From the NCBI GenBank assembly GCA_028284155.1, contig JANQSF010000016.1, positions 1 to 64,000 of the forward strand: a stretch of DNA of 64,000 bases, read 5' to 3'. The position numbers were made by a program, and so were the translations under genes. The stretch is from Phycisphaeraceae bacterium (GTDB lineage Bacteria > Planctomycetota > Phycisphaerae > Phycisphaerales > Phycisphaeraceae). The notes under the pieces are model-generated. The model was not told the origin of the DNA. It saw nothing but the letters and a program-made list of their open reading frames with translations, and ran no database searches. Positions 43,531-52,654 of this stretch are shown piece by piece (positions within the stretch are counted from its first letter, which is position 1; each line of letters opens with the position of its first letter).

Positions 43531-44712
43531 ATGAGTAAGCGTATCGGCGTCATGTTGGAATTGACCTGGCCTTACCGGCGGCACCTCGACGTGTTCGCGG
43601 GCATCCAGCGGTATGCGCAGGACGCGGGCTGGCAGTGCGAGTTGGACGAGTTCATTTTCAGCGAACTCGGCCCGAATGACGGGTTGATGGGGCGGTTCGA
43701 CGGCATCATCGCGCGGGCGGACGCTCAATTGGCCAAGCACTCCGCGGCGGCGGAGGTGCCGCTGGTCAACGTGTGGTTCACCTCGCCGGTGCGCGACGAC
43801 CTGCCGGGCGTGTTCCCCGAGTTTGCGGAGGTCGGCCGACTCGCGGCTGAGCACCTGATCGATCGCGGCTACCGACGGTTCGGCTGCCTGGGCGTGTCGC
43901 GCGAGTTGGCGCACCAGGTGATGTCCGGCGCGTTTCACCAGGTTCTGGAGTCGCATGAATGCACGTGTCAGTGCGCGCACGTCGCCCGGCGGTTTTACCA
44001 GTCGGCCGGCGCCTGGTCGCGGTTCCAGGCGGCGTTGGATGAGTGGATCGATTCATGGACGCTGCCGATCGCGTTGTTCGTCGCGTTCAACGACGTGACG
44101 TCGCGGTACGTGGTGAACGCCTGCCGGCGCAAAGGCCTGCGTGTGCCGGAAGACGTCGCGATCATCACGCTCTCGAACGAGCCGCTGATCAGCACGATGC
44201 CGCCGCCGTCGCTTTCGTCGATCGAGGTGAACTATGAGCAGATCGGCTATCAGTCCGCCAAGCTGCTGACCCGATTGATGGACGGCGCGGCCCCAAGCCC
44301 GCACCACAAGTTTCTCAAGCCGACCGGTATCATCGCCCGCGACTCGACCGACTTCTTCGCCGTGGAAGACGACGTCGTCGCCGCCGCGATGCGTTTCATC
44401 GAGACGCGCGTCGGTCAGCGGCTCGATGTGGACGACGTGGCGACCGCGGCGTGCGTTTCGCGCCGAACACTGGAGCGCCGGTTCCGCGCGGCGGCGGGCC
44501 GGTCGGTCGCCGCGGAGATCCGCCGACTCCGCACGCTCAAAGCGCAACGCCTGCTGGCTGAGACCGACCTACTCGTGAAACAGGTGGCGGAGGAAGCGGG
44601 GTTCCGCAACGCCATCCGCATGCACGAGGTGTTCATCCGCGACGTGGGCATGTCGCCCAGCGAGTACCGCCAAACGGCGACGGGCGGGACCGCGAGGCGG
44701 GGGCGTGGTTGA
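43531..44712 (+). CDS. XylR-type regulator (LacI-like sensor, AraC HTH)
   Basis: 393 aa. Residues about 1-275 are a periplasmic-binding/LacI-type sugar sensor ('KRIGVMLELTWPYRRHLDVFAGIQRYA', 'VPLVNVWFTSPVRDDLPGVFPEFAEVGRLAAEHLIDRGYRRFGCLG', both typical of the XylR family). Residues about 285-385 are an AraC double HTH ('VATAACVSRRTLERRFRAAAGRSVAAEIRRLR' and 'KQVAEEAGFRNAIRMHEVFIRDVGMSPSEYR'). It likely senses a sugar and controls adjacent or distant genes. The divergent planctomycete cytochrome/DUF1552 genes are the obvious candidates; this link is inference. Confidence 0.88.
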   Translation: MSKRIGVMLELTWPYRRHLDVFAGIQRYAQDAGWQCELDEFIFSELGPNDGLMGRFDGIIARADAQLAKHSAAAEVPLVNVWFTSPVRDDLPGVFPEFAEVGRLAAEHLIDRGYRRFGCLGVSRELAHQVMSGAFHQVLESHECTCQCAHVARRFYQSAGAWSRFQAALDEWIDSWTLPIALFVAFNDVTSRYVVNACRRKGLRVPEDVAIITLSNEPLISTMPPPSLSSIEVNYEQIGYQSAKLLTRLMDGAAPSPHHKFLKPTGIIARDSTDFFAVEDDVVAAAMRFIETRVGQRLDVDDVATAACVSRRTLERRFRAAAGRSVAAEIRRLRTLKAQRLLAETDLLVKQVAEEAGFRNAIRMHEVFIRDVGMSPSEYRQTATGGTARRGRG

Positions 44713-44729
44713 CTGCGACATCGGGATTC

Positions 44730-44795
44730 GTGCCACGGTCGTGTCGGCAGTGCGAAACCCCTCGATGAACCGCACGGGCGACGCGGCCGTGGCAC
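44730..44795. repeat. Family B palindrome (copy 2, diverged)
   Basis: Arms 44730-44753 (GTGCCACGGTCGTGTCGGCA type) and 44771-44795 are imperfect reverse complements and match the inner arms of the repeat at 27064-27194 with several changes. The rest of the ~240-base gap before the PEP-CTERM gene shows no gene. Confidence 0.65.
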
Positions 44796-44952
44796 GAGAC
44801 AAGCGCTCGTCCCCAAATGGTGCACTATCTGGACTCGGTCGGCGTGGACCTGAGGGGGAGTGTCGGGTATGCTTTGCAGGCTCGCCGATCCGATCCCGCG
44901 TCGGAAAGGCCGTCTAAGACTACTCGATTGCGTCATCTGAAATGGAGACGAA

Positions 44953-46437
44953 ATGATGACTACCCGGATGATCCGTGCGTTGCTGGTTGTTGTCGCCGCC
45001 ACTTCCATGCTACTCCTGCCGCAGGTCAGCCGGGCGGTCGTCGTGACATCGATCCAGACCGATCGCTTCAACGGCACGGACGACCTGGATGACGTGGCCA
45101 ACATCATCCGCGTGACGTCGAACGGCATCCAGCACCGCGACCTGATCGTGCCGACGGACGTGGACATCACCGGCGGTGGGGCCGTGCTCATCCCGAACAA
45201 CCTGTACGAGGGTCAGAACAACAGCGGCGCGACGCCGACGGGGCTGTCGGACGTGTTGCTAAATGCGGACGTCACGACCGGGTACACCGACCCGAGTTTC
45301 ACGACGCCGGTCAACGTGATGTTCGGCCAAACGATTGTCGATAACGGCGCGCAGCCGGACGTGTTCCTTTTTGACATCACGACGGGTGACACGTGGACGG
45401 TCACAGCCATCACCGGCGGCACGGCGACCGCGCCGGTGTTGGGTGGTTCGGCCAGCATTACGGCGAACAACATCGGGCTCGACGCCGATACGATCCGCGC
45501 CAGCGGGACGGACATCGCCGCCGCGGACCTTTTCGGTTTCGGTGTGGACATCAGCGGCGACCTGGGCGAGGCCAGCGTGATCGGCGTGCGAGTGACCAGC
45601 AGCGGGGCAGACCCTTCGGTCGTGGTCGCCAGTTCCGGACTCGGCGACAGTCTCACCGCCGCGACCACGATGGATGTGGGCGACCTGACGAATCTGACGA
45701 GCGTGACGACGGCGTTGCGCGGCACGATCGACGCGGCCGACCTGGTTGGCGTGACGGTCTTTCACCTGCACGCCGCGAGCAACAGCAACACGGTGCTCAG
45801 CCCTGGCGCGGCCGACCCGGGCGGCGCGCTCCGCACGTCGTTGATCGACGGCGATCTGGCGTTGAACACCGGTCTGATCAACCCCGGCGGCGCGGGGACC
45901 CTCACGGCTGCTGAGCAAGCATCGCTTGGCCCGGCCAACGCCAACATCAATGGTCTGGGTGTCAACTTCGACCGCAGGCTGGAGAACGGACCGGGCATCG
46001 ACCTGGTGGTGTTCGACATCGCGACGAACGGGTTCGGCGATGTGGACGGTTTTCTCGTCAACCGGATCGACGGCGTGGAAGGCTCGCTCTTCGTGACGCC
46101 GGGCGATTACACGATCACCGGCGCGAACCTGCCGACACAGCTCGTCACGCCCGACTCCTCTTCGCTGGGCGCGTTCATCGCCGGCCCCTGGAATGCCGGC
46201 AATGGCGTGTCGCAGCCCTGGGTCGGCGTGGGTATCGACTTGTCGGACCTGGGCTACCTCGAGGGAGACATCGTCAACGGCCTGCTGTTCTCCGACGGCC
46301 CGGGCAGCGGCAACGTGGACTTCGTCCTGATCGCCGGCCTGCCGACCGCGCCCGTCCCCGAGCCGGCGACGCTCGGCTTGCTCGGCATCGGTGCGATCGG
46401 CCTGCTCGGCCGACGCCGACGCCGTCAAGCGGCATGA
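44953..46437 (+). CDS. PEP-CTERM sorting-domain secreted protein
   Basis: 494 aa. Signal peptide ('MIRALLVVVAATSMLLLPQVSRA'), a beta-rich Thr/Asp/Gly-rich body without catalytic motif, and a textbook C terminus 'VPEPATLGLLGIGAIGLLGRRRRR': PEP motif, hydrophobic segment and Arg cluster. This is recognised by an exosortase and placed in the envelope or exported with exopolysaccharide. Body family unknown. GAGACG just before the ATG at 44953. Confidence 0.88.
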   Translation: MMTTRMIRALLVVVAATSMLLLPQVSRAVVVTSIQTDRFNGTDDLDDVANIIRVTSNGIQHRDLIVPTDVDITGGGAVLIPNNLYEGQNNSGATPTGLSDVLLNADVTTGYTDPSFTTPVNVMFGQTIVDNGAQPDVFLFDITTGDTWTVTAITGGTATAPVLGGSASITANNIGLDADTIRASGTDIAAADLFGFGVDISGDLGEASVIGVRVTSSGADPSVVVASSGLGDSLTAATTMDVGDLTNLTSVTTALRGTIDAADLVGVTVFHLHAASNSNTVLSPGAADPGGALRTSLIDGDLALNTGLINPGGAGTLTAAEQASLGPANANINGLGVNFDRRLENGPGIDLVVFDIATNGFGDVDGFLVNRIDGVEGSLFVTPGDYTITGANLPTQLVTPDSSSLGAFIAGPWNAGNGVSQPWVGVGIDLSDLGYLEGDIVNGLLFSDGPGSGNVDFVLIAGLPTAPVPEPATLGLLGIGAIGLLGRRRRRQAA

Positions 46438-46465
46438 TCGCGTCCACACAGTTTTCTCATAAAAC

Positions 46466-46493
46466 AAACCCCGCCGATTGAGGCGGGGTTTTT
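46466..46493. terminator. Rho-independent terminator, bidirectional
   Basis: AAACCCCGCC and GGCGGGGTTT form a 10-bp stem around a six-base loop, followed by T residues on the plus strand and preceded by A residues that give a T-run on the minus strand. It sits between the convergent PEP-CTERM and DUF418-type genes. Confidence 0.85.
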
Positions 46494-46532
46494 AATACTC
46501 GGTTGTGTTGTGAGACACGACCATGCAAGGCA

Positions 46533-47618
46533 TCAAGTGGCGACTTTTCTCAGTACCCACTCCAACGGTCCCAGGCGGAAGCGGCGTCGATACAGCATTG
46601 ACAAAACGACCATGACCGCGAAGAAGAGTGCAGAAACGATCCACGCGCCCAACATCGGCATGTCGCCGTCGAAACCGGTCAGCCAACCGCCCGCGATGAC
46701 CAACAGGATGTGCAGGATGTACCACGTAAAGGCCAACTGACCGGCCGAGGCCACCGGCCTGCTCCACTTGGCGACGCGCTCGCGCTGCGCAAGCCAAACA
46801 CACGCCGCGATGCCGGCGACGACCAGGCCGCAACTCGAAAGCAGGAACAGCGGCATCGCGGGGAGCGAGTCCGTTCCGAACAGCGCGTCGATCGTTTCAT
46901 CGTCGAGATCGGGCGTGCCGTACAGGCTCCGCCGGATCGCAAACGAAGCCAGTTCCGCGACCGCCCAGCACAGCAGGCCGAACCCGATCAGCTTCTTCTG
47001 AACGGACCTGGATCGCAGGTCGAGTTTGCCGATAACCATGCCGAACACGAAGACCGCAAGCCAGGGGAAGACGGCTCGGAAACCGTTGTAGAACAGGTTC
47101 AACGCCGCGCCCTTGGGCGTCCACAGGTTCGCGTAGTGCAGCGTGTCAAAGTCCCAGTTGGTCTCGAAATCGATCAACACGCCCAGCACCAGGAACGCGC
47201 CAACGGACGCGGCCGACAGCGCGCACAGCACGCGTTTGTTGCACGCGATGAACAGCACGGCCGCGAGGTAGGCGACGCCGTACACGCGCAGGATGTCGCC
47301 GTCCCAGATCAGCAGATTGAGGTAGCCGACCGCGAGGAAGAACAAGCCACGCCGCCACAGGCGACGGCGTGTCGCGTCCAGCGGGCGGGCCGCTTGCAGC
47401 GCAACGCCGATGCCGGCTAACAGCATGAACGCCGTGGCCGGCCGGCCCGCCAGCCGGTCGTTCCACCAGCCGAGCGCCGAGTCCGAGTCGGCGCTCGACA
47501 AGACCATGGCAAAGTGAATCAACGCCATCCCGCCGATCGCAAACGCCCGTGCGACGTCGAGGCCGAGGATGCGGGATGTCGATGGTGTGCTGGTCAAGTC
47601 GGAAGGGGGCGGATTCAT
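46533..47618 (-). CDS. DUF418-type multipass membrane protein
   Basis: 361 aa with about nine or ten hydrophobic segments. Opens 'RILGLDVARAFAIGGMALIHFAMVL', the start shared by the heparan-alpha-glucosaminide acetyltransferase-like and YeiB/DUF418 families. C-terminal 'QLAFTWYILHILLVIAGGWLTG...YRRRFRLGPLEWVLRKV' is the DUF418 signature. Inner-membrane acyltransferase-like protein; substrate unknown. Confidence 0.8.
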   Translation of the reverse strand: MNPPPSDLTSTPSTSRILGLDVARAFAIGGMALIHFAMVLSSADSDSALGWWNDRLAGRPATAFMLLAGIGVALQAARPLDATRRRLWRRGLFFLAVGYLNLLIWDGDILRVYGVAYLAAVLFIACNKRVLCALSAASVGAFLVLGVLIDFETNWDFDTLHYANLWTPKGAALNLFYNGFRAVFPWLAVFVFGMVIGKLDLRSRSVQKKLIGFGLLCWAVAELASFAIRRSLYGTPDLDDETIDALFGTDSLPAMPLFLLSSCGLVVAGIAACVWLAQRERVAKWSRPVASAGQLAFTWYILHILLVIAGGWLTGFDGDMPMLGAWIVSALFFAVMVVLSMLYRRRFRLGPLEWVLRKVAT

Positions 47619-47645
47619 CGATTCAGTTGTTGCACGGACTTGCCT

Positions 47646-48197
47646 CTACTTCGGCTGATCCGCGTTGACCAGCTTCACCACCTCGTCCGTGATATCCACC
47701 GCGTCGATGGCGTAGACGACGGTGTTCTTGTCCGCGGCGTTCAGCACGATCGTGGCCTGGCGCGCTTTGGCGATCTTGGCCACGGCGTCGCGGACTTCGG
47801 CTGTGTAGAGTTTGATAATGGCCTGCCGCTTCTGCTCGAACGTGCGGCTGCTCTGTTTGCGGTAGTCAGCCAGTTCGGCCTCCATGCGACGCATCTTTTT
47901 GATCTGGGTCTCGATGTCCGCCCGCAGCGCGGGGGCGGACGCCTGGGGCAGGTCGGGGCTCTTGAGCTTGGCCCGCATCTTGTTGATCTGACTAGCCAGG
48001 GCCCGACCGGCGTCGACCCGTCGTTTGATCTCGGCCTGCACCTGTTCGACGGTCTTGCGGAATGCGGCCTCGGCCGACTGGGTCTTGTGGTAGCCGTTGT
48101 AGGCCTTGACCATGTCGACGGTGAGCAGTTTCTGCTCGGCCTGCGCGGCGGTGGTAAACATGAGGACGACGGTCAGGGTGGCGAGCGAGAGCTTCAT
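47646..48197 (-). CDS. OmpH/Skp-family periplasmic chaperone
   Basis: 183 aa. Signal peptide 'MKLSLATLTVVLMFTTAAQA-EQ', a short beta strand 'KLLTVDMVKAYNGYHKTQ', a long coiled-coil tentacle (about 45-140, rich in Lys/Glu/Gln/Arg) and a C-terminal strand ('KNTVVYAIDAVDITDEVVKLVN'). This is the Skp/OmpH layout. It would shield unfolded outer-membrane proteins in the periplasm. No bamA or lpxD neighbour is present. Confidence 0.85.
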   Translation of the reverse strand: MKLSLATLTVVLMFTTAAQAEQKLLTVDMVKAYNGYHKTQSAEAAFRKTVEQVQAEIKRRVDAGRALASQINKMRAKLKSPDLPQASAPALRADIETQIKKMRRMEAELADYRKQSSRTFEQKRQAIIKLYTAEVRDAVAKIAKARQATIVLNAADKNTVVYAIDAVDITDEVVKLVNADQPK

Positions 48198-48693
48198 GGC
48201 GGGCTCCGGGTGGGGCGGTTGGGGGTGCTGTCTTGATGCGAGTTCAGGCGGACAAGTCTAACTGACGGTGTTGAATTCAGTGTTTTGGTTCGCGTTTGTG
48301 CGCACACGCCTTGCGCGCCGTCCCCTATTGGTGCCGCGCGTTTTCCCACTCAATCCGACGTGTCCAACCGGCTCGAATCGGCCGATCAACGGTGTCGTTC
48401 GGTCGCGTTTTGTGACATGCCCGGACATGCCAAGTCAGCTTCACGCGACGAGGGAAGGGGGCGGACGCCCGGGTGACAAACGACATGTTTGTTGTAAGCG
48501 ATGGCACGATATGGGTTTGCCGGCCAAACGCGCCATTGGGGGGAGGGGGAGGACCCCCCGAGGGCGGACACGGCCGAGCGCGGGTCGCGGTTTTGGGTCG
48601 GTTGGCGGCGCACGCACGGTTCACGCGGGAGACAAAACGACTTTGTTACCATGCCTTTTTCCTCTTGCCCTCTCCCCAACTCTGGAGCCGATC
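48198..48693. other. Non-coding stretch between Skp-like and secreted-protein genes
   Basis: About 500 bases. I see no gene with a credible start and content, and no strong palindrome. Frames that stay open here are high-GC chance ORFs. Because the flanking genes are divergent, this gap must contain both promoters. Confidence 0.4.
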
Positions 48694-49785
48694 ATGACAC
48701 GCCGAACCTGGTTACCGCTTGTAGTGTTGATTGCCGCCTGTTTGTTGCCCGCTGGTGTGGCGAGCGCTGATCTGGGCCTCAAGGCCGGCAGCGTCGAGTT
48801 GAAGTCGGTCGGGCCGCTGGCGTTTGGGCCGGGAGGCGTGCTGCTGATTTCGGACCCGAAGGCGGCGACGATCTACGCGGTTGCGACGAACGAGTCGGCC
48901 GACGCGGCGAAGGGCGAAGTGAATGTTCCAGGCATCAACGGCAAGATCGCGTCGATGCTGGGCACGTCGGCGTCGAACGTTCGTATCGTCGACATGGCCG
49001 CGAACCCGATCACGGGCACGGTCTACCTCGCCGTGACGCGCAGCGGCAAGCCGATCGTCATGCGTGTGACGCTTGCGGGCAAGATCAGCGAGTTCGCGCT
49101 GAGCAACGTGCGGATGTCCAGCGCGTCGATCCCCAACGCGCCCGAAGACAAGACGACCGGTTCCGGACGACGCCAGCGCAACAACCGGCTGTTCTCCGTG
49201 ACCGACCTGGCGTACGTGGACGGCCGGGTGATCATCGCCGGCCTGTCGAACGAGCAGTTTGCGTCGAACCTGCGCGAGGTGCCGTTCCCGTTCAAGGAGT
49301 TGCATGGCGGCACGGCCATCGAGATCTACCACGGCGCGCACGGCAAGTACGAGACGCGGTCGCCCGTCCGCACGTTCGTCCCGATCGACCTGGCGGGCGA
49401 CCCGCAGATCATCGCGGCATACACCTGCACGCCGCTGGTCCGCATCCCGCTGGCCGACTTGCAGCCGGGCAAGAAAGTCCGCGGCACGACCGTCGCCGAG
49501 TTGGGCAACCGCAACCGCCCGCTCGACATCATCGCGTACAAGAAGGGCGGGCAGGGATTCCTGCTGATGGCCAACAGTTCCCGCGGCGTGATGAAGATCC
49601 CGACCAAGGGCCTGGACACGCAGAAGCACATCGAGACACGCGTCAGCGGCAAGGCCGGTCAGGAGTATGAAACGATCGCGTCGCTGACGAACGTCACGCA
49701 ACTGGACAAGTTGAACAATGACCACGCGGTGATCCTCGTCGAGGCAGACGGGAACGCGGACCTCAAGACGGTCGCGCTGCCGTGA
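48694..49785 (+). CDS. Secreted protein of unknown function (propeller-like)
   Basis: 363 aa from the ATG at 48694 (TGGAGC upstream), with a signal peptide ('WLPLVVLIAACLLPAGVASA-DL'). 'GPLAFGPGGVLLISDPKAATIYAV', 'IVDMAANPITGTVYLAV', 'SVTDLAYVDGRVIIAGLSN' and 'IAAYTCTPLVRIPLADLQPGKK' suggest repeated blades of a beta-propeller-like fold. No catalytic motif seen. Starts after a ~500-base gap and stands alone. Confidence 0.7.
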   Translation: MTRRTWLPLVVLIAACLLPAGVASADLGLKAGSVELKSVGPLAFGPGGVLLISDPKAATIYAVATNESADAAKGEVNVPGINGKIASMLGTSASNVRIVDMAANPITGTVYLAVTRSGKPIVMRVTLAGKISEFALSNVRMSSASIPNAPEDKTTGSGRRQRNNRLFSVTDLAYVDGRVIIAGLSNEQFASNLREVPFPFKELHGGTAIEIYHGAHGKYETRSPVRTFVPIDLAGDPQIIAAYTCTPLVRIPLADLQPGKKVRGTTVAELGNRNRPLDIIAYKKGGQGFLLMANSSRGVMKIPTKGLDTQKHIETRVSGKAGQEYETIASLTNVTQLDKLNNDHAVILVEADGNADLKTVALP

Positions 49786-49797
49786 GCCGGGATGGAA

Positions 49798-50038
49798 CCA
49801 CAGATGGACACAGATGGACACAGATTTGGCTTGATAAGTGACCGGCTTGCGTGTTGAGATGCATCGATGGGGCAGAAACCGGGTCTTTCCGAAGACCCTG
49901 ATCGCTACGACCCAAGCAATGGGTGGCTGTGGTTGAGGCTCTGATCAACCACGGCCGAGCGTCCTTGCACCGCGCATCGCGCATTCGTGTTTGGACGAGA
50001 CAGGCCGACCGTCCGGGGTTGCTCAAAGCAGCAACCCC
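49798..50038. repeat. ACACAGATGG tandem words and a strong hairpin in a gene gap
   Basis: The ~320 bases between 49785 and 50105 hold no gene I can support. ACCACAGATGGACACAGATG and a third partial word occur at 49798-49825 (the family seen at 34113-34243). GGGGTTGCT (50015-50023) and AGCAACCCC (50030-50038) form a perfect nine-base hairpin. Confidence 0.55.
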
Positions 50039-50104
50039 AGCCACCCCGACCTGGACCCGGCTCAGGGACAATCAGATTCAATCGACTGACGGATACCCAT
50101 TGAC

Positions 50105-51370
50105 ATGAACCAACCTGTGCGAGCCTCAACCCAACGCACACGACGAAGCGCGGCCTCGGCCGTGCTTCGTTCGTTATGCGTTTCGTGTGTGACCGGTTTG
50201 TTTGTTGGCTGCGAGGCGAGTGGGCCGAGGATCGACATCAACACGTGGGTCGTTCCGGGTGTCGCCGAAGTTCATGGGTTGGACGAAGCCACGCTGGCGA
50301 CGATCGCGGCCTGGCCGATACACGACGAGCGTTGGAAACAGACGTTGGCCGTGTATGTACGACCCGGCCTCTTTGAACCTATTCATCGGCCCGGTGTGCC
50401 CGCTCCGCCCACGGATGTCGGGCCGCAGCCATTGACCACGCCGATGATCGGTCGTTACAGCGTCGTCGACGGCGTGCTGCGATTCGAGCCGCGGTTCGGT
50501 TGGGAGAAGGACAGGGCATACGAAGCGGTTTACACGCCGCCGCCGTTGGCGGACGGATCGCCGCCCATCGGCCAACGTCTCACCACATTGACACACCTAT
50601 CTGAGGACAACCCGCCCCCGCCCGCGCGGGTTGTTGCGATCCACCCGTCGAGCGACCGGTTGCCCGAAAACCTGCTGCGCATCTATGTCACGTTCGCACC
50701 GCACGTGCAGATGCGCATGGGTGATGTCTATCGATACCTGCACTTGTACGACGAGTCCGGTCGCAAGATCGACCAGCCGTTTCTCGAATTACCCGAGGTG
50801 TTGTGGGACACTTACGGCGACCGACTGACGATCCTGTTCGACCCCGGGCGTGTGAAGCAGGGGCTCAAGCCGCGCGAGGTCGCCGGGCCCGTGCTCGTGG
50901 CCGGCAAGCGTTACACGTTCGTCATCGACGCCGATTGGCCGGACGGTTTGGGCCGACCGCTGGGTAAGCGGGTGAGCAAGACCTTCACCGCGACCAAGGC
51001 CGACACGGCCCAGCCCGACCCGAACCAGTGGAAGATCAAGACGCCTCGGGCCGGGACGCGGGAGCCATTGACGATCGACTTCCTCGAATCGTTGGACTAT
51101 TGGATCCTGCTCGGCGCGATCGACATTGAAGGGCTGCCGGACGGATTCGATTGGGGGCGCTCGGTCAAGCACAGCGAACACACGTGGGAAGCGACGCCTA
51201 CCCAACCCTGGCCCGCCGGCCGCTACGAATTGATCGTCGACACGTCGTTGGAAGACCCGTCCGGCAACAGCATCGCTCGGCCGTTCGAGGTTGACTTGGA
51301 GAAGCCGGATCAACCGGACAAGGTCGCGAAGTTCATCCGCATCCCGATCGTGATTGAGAGCAAGCCTTGA
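50105..51370 (+). CDS. Putative lipoprotein of unknown function
   Basis: 421 aa. N terminus has a basic start, a hydrophobic core and 'GLFVGC', a lipobox-like site (Phe at -3 is unusual). The body looks like several Ig-like (Big-5/SbsA-type) beta-sandwich domains ('RVVAIHPSSDRLPENLLRIYVTFAPHVQ', 'KRYTFVIDADWPDGLGRPLG', 'YELIVDTSLEDPSGNSIARPFEVD'). No enzyme motif. About 110 bases upstream of a moxR gene on the same strand; connection unclear. Confidence 0.7.
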   Translation: MNQPVRASTQRTRRSAASAVLRSLCVSCVTGLFVGCEASGPRIDINTWVVPGVAEVHGLDEATLATIAAWPIHDERWKQTLAVYVRPGLFEPIHRPGVPAPPTDVGPQPLTTPMIGRYSVVDGVLRFEPRFGWEKDRAYEAVYTPPPLADGSPPIGQRLTTLTHLSEDNPPPPARVVAIHPSSDRLPENLLRIYVTFAPHVQMRMGDVYRYLHLYDESGRKIDQPFLELPEVLWDTYGDRLTILFDPGRVKQGLKPREVAGPVLVAGKRYTFVIDADWPDGLGRPLGKRVSKTFTATKADTAQPDPNQWKIKTPRAGTREPLTIDFLESLDYWILLGAIDIEGLPDGFDWGRSVKHSEHTWEATPTQPWPAGRYELIVDTSLEDPSGNSIARPFEVDLEKPDQPDKVAKFIRIPIVIESKP

Positions 51371-51479
51371 CCCGCGTCATTCAGTACTGGTATGCAATGT
51401 GGCATTGCCCTAATATCATTGTTTCGCCTGTCACGATTCTGCGCGGAATCTCACGACACGATCAGGGTGGAGGTGATGG

Positions 51480-52535
51480 ATGAACCGCTCCACCGCAGAC
51501 ACGCCCATGCTTGACACGACGACACCCGGCACGACTGAATCGCACGACCCGCAGGTACTCGCCGTCGCAGAGAACGTGGCCGAGGCGCACCGCCGGCTGC
51601 GCGAGCAGATGGGGCGGGTCATCGTCGGGCAGGACCGCGTGATCGACCTGATCATCCTCGCCCTGATGTGCCAGGGCCACTGCATCCTCGAAGGCGTGCC
51701 GGGGTTGGCCAAGACGCTGATGATCTCGAGCGTCTCGAAACTGCTCGGCCTGGAGTTCGGCCGAATCCAGTTCACGCCCGACCTGATGCCCAGCGATATC
51801 ACCGGCACGGAGATCCTCGAAGAGGACCACACAACCGGCAAGCGCATGATGCGGTTCGTGCAGGGGCCGCTGTTCGCCAACATCATCCTGGCTGATGAGA
51901 TCAACCGCACGCCGCCCAAGACGCAGAGCGCGTTGTTGCAGGCGATGCAGGAGTATCAGGTCACCGTTGCCGGGCAGAGCTATTCACTCGATAGGCCGTT
52001 CTTCGTGCTCGGCACGCAGAACCCGATCGAGAGCGAGGGCACGTACCCGCTGCCCGAGGCGCAGCTCGACCGGTTCATGTTCAAGATCCGCGTCGACTAC
52101 CCGACGCTGGAACAGGAGATCGACGTCGCGCTGACGACGACGGACGACTCATCGACCGAACTGGAGCCGGTGATCACACGACAGATGATCCTCGACATGC
52201 AGCACGTCGTGCGCCGCGTGATCGTCGCTCGACCGATCGCGTCGTACGCGGTACGCCTCGTCCGCGCGACGCGGCCGCCGGAAACGGATACGCCGGAATT
52301 CGTGCGCCACTACCTGACGTGGGGCGCGGGGCCGCGCGCGTGTCAAGCGTTGTTGTTGGGCGCCAAGGCGCGGGCGCTGCTCGACGGGCGAGCGAACGTT
52401 TCGATCGACGATGTGCGCGACTTGGCCAAGCCCGTCTTACGGCATCGCCTGGTGACGAACTTCACGGCTGAGAGCGAGAACGTGAGCACCGACGACGTGA
52501 TCGATCGTCTGATCGAGCAGTTGCCGGAGCTGTGA
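51480..52535 (+). CDS. MoxR-family AAA+ ATPase
   Basis: 351 aa. Walker A G72-V-P-G-L-A-K-T79, Walker B '[24 protein letters not shown]', sensor region '[29 protein letters not shown]'. MoxR ATPases act as chaperones for assembly of protein complexes, often with a VWA/DUF58 partner. The DUF58 gene lies just downstream on the same strand, across a repeat of about 90 bases. Start ATG at 51480 preceded by GGAGGTGATGG, a strong ribosome binding site. Confidence 0.93.
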   Translation: MNRSTADTPMLDTTTPGTTESHDPQVLAVAENVAEAHRRLREQMGRVIVGQDRVIDLIILALMCQGHCILEGVPGLAKTLMISSVSKLLGLEFGRIQFTPDLMPSDITGTEILEEDHTTGKRMMRFVQGPLFANIILADEINRTPPKTQSALLQAMQEYQVTVAGQSYSLDRPFFVLGTQNPIESEGTYPLPEAQLDRFMFKIRVDYPTLEQEIDVALTTTDDSSTELEPVITRQMILDMQHVVRRVIVARPIASYAVRLVRATRPPETDTPEFVRHYLTWGAGPRACQALLLGAKARALLDGRANVSIDDVRDLAKPVLRHRLVTNFTAESENVSTDDVIDRLIEQLPEL

Positions 52536-52552
52536 TGTATGCGGGCGACTTC

Positions 52553-52640
52553 GGGCCGGGAGGGCGAGCCTCCGTGCGAGCCTTGGGCGCGAATCGATGC
52601 ACAGACTTCACCGCGGCTCGGACGGAGCCTCGCCCTCCCA
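52553..52640. repeat. GGGAGGGCGAG-type palindrome (copy 2)
   Basis: CGGGAGGGCGAGCCTCCGTG on the left and CGGACGGAGCCTCGCCCTCCC on the right, enclosing CTTCACCGCGGCTCGG, as in the copy at 37319-37427. It separates moxR from the DUF58 gene without obvious disruption of the operon. Confidence 0.7.
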
Positions 52641-52654
52641 TTTGACGCCACGCC

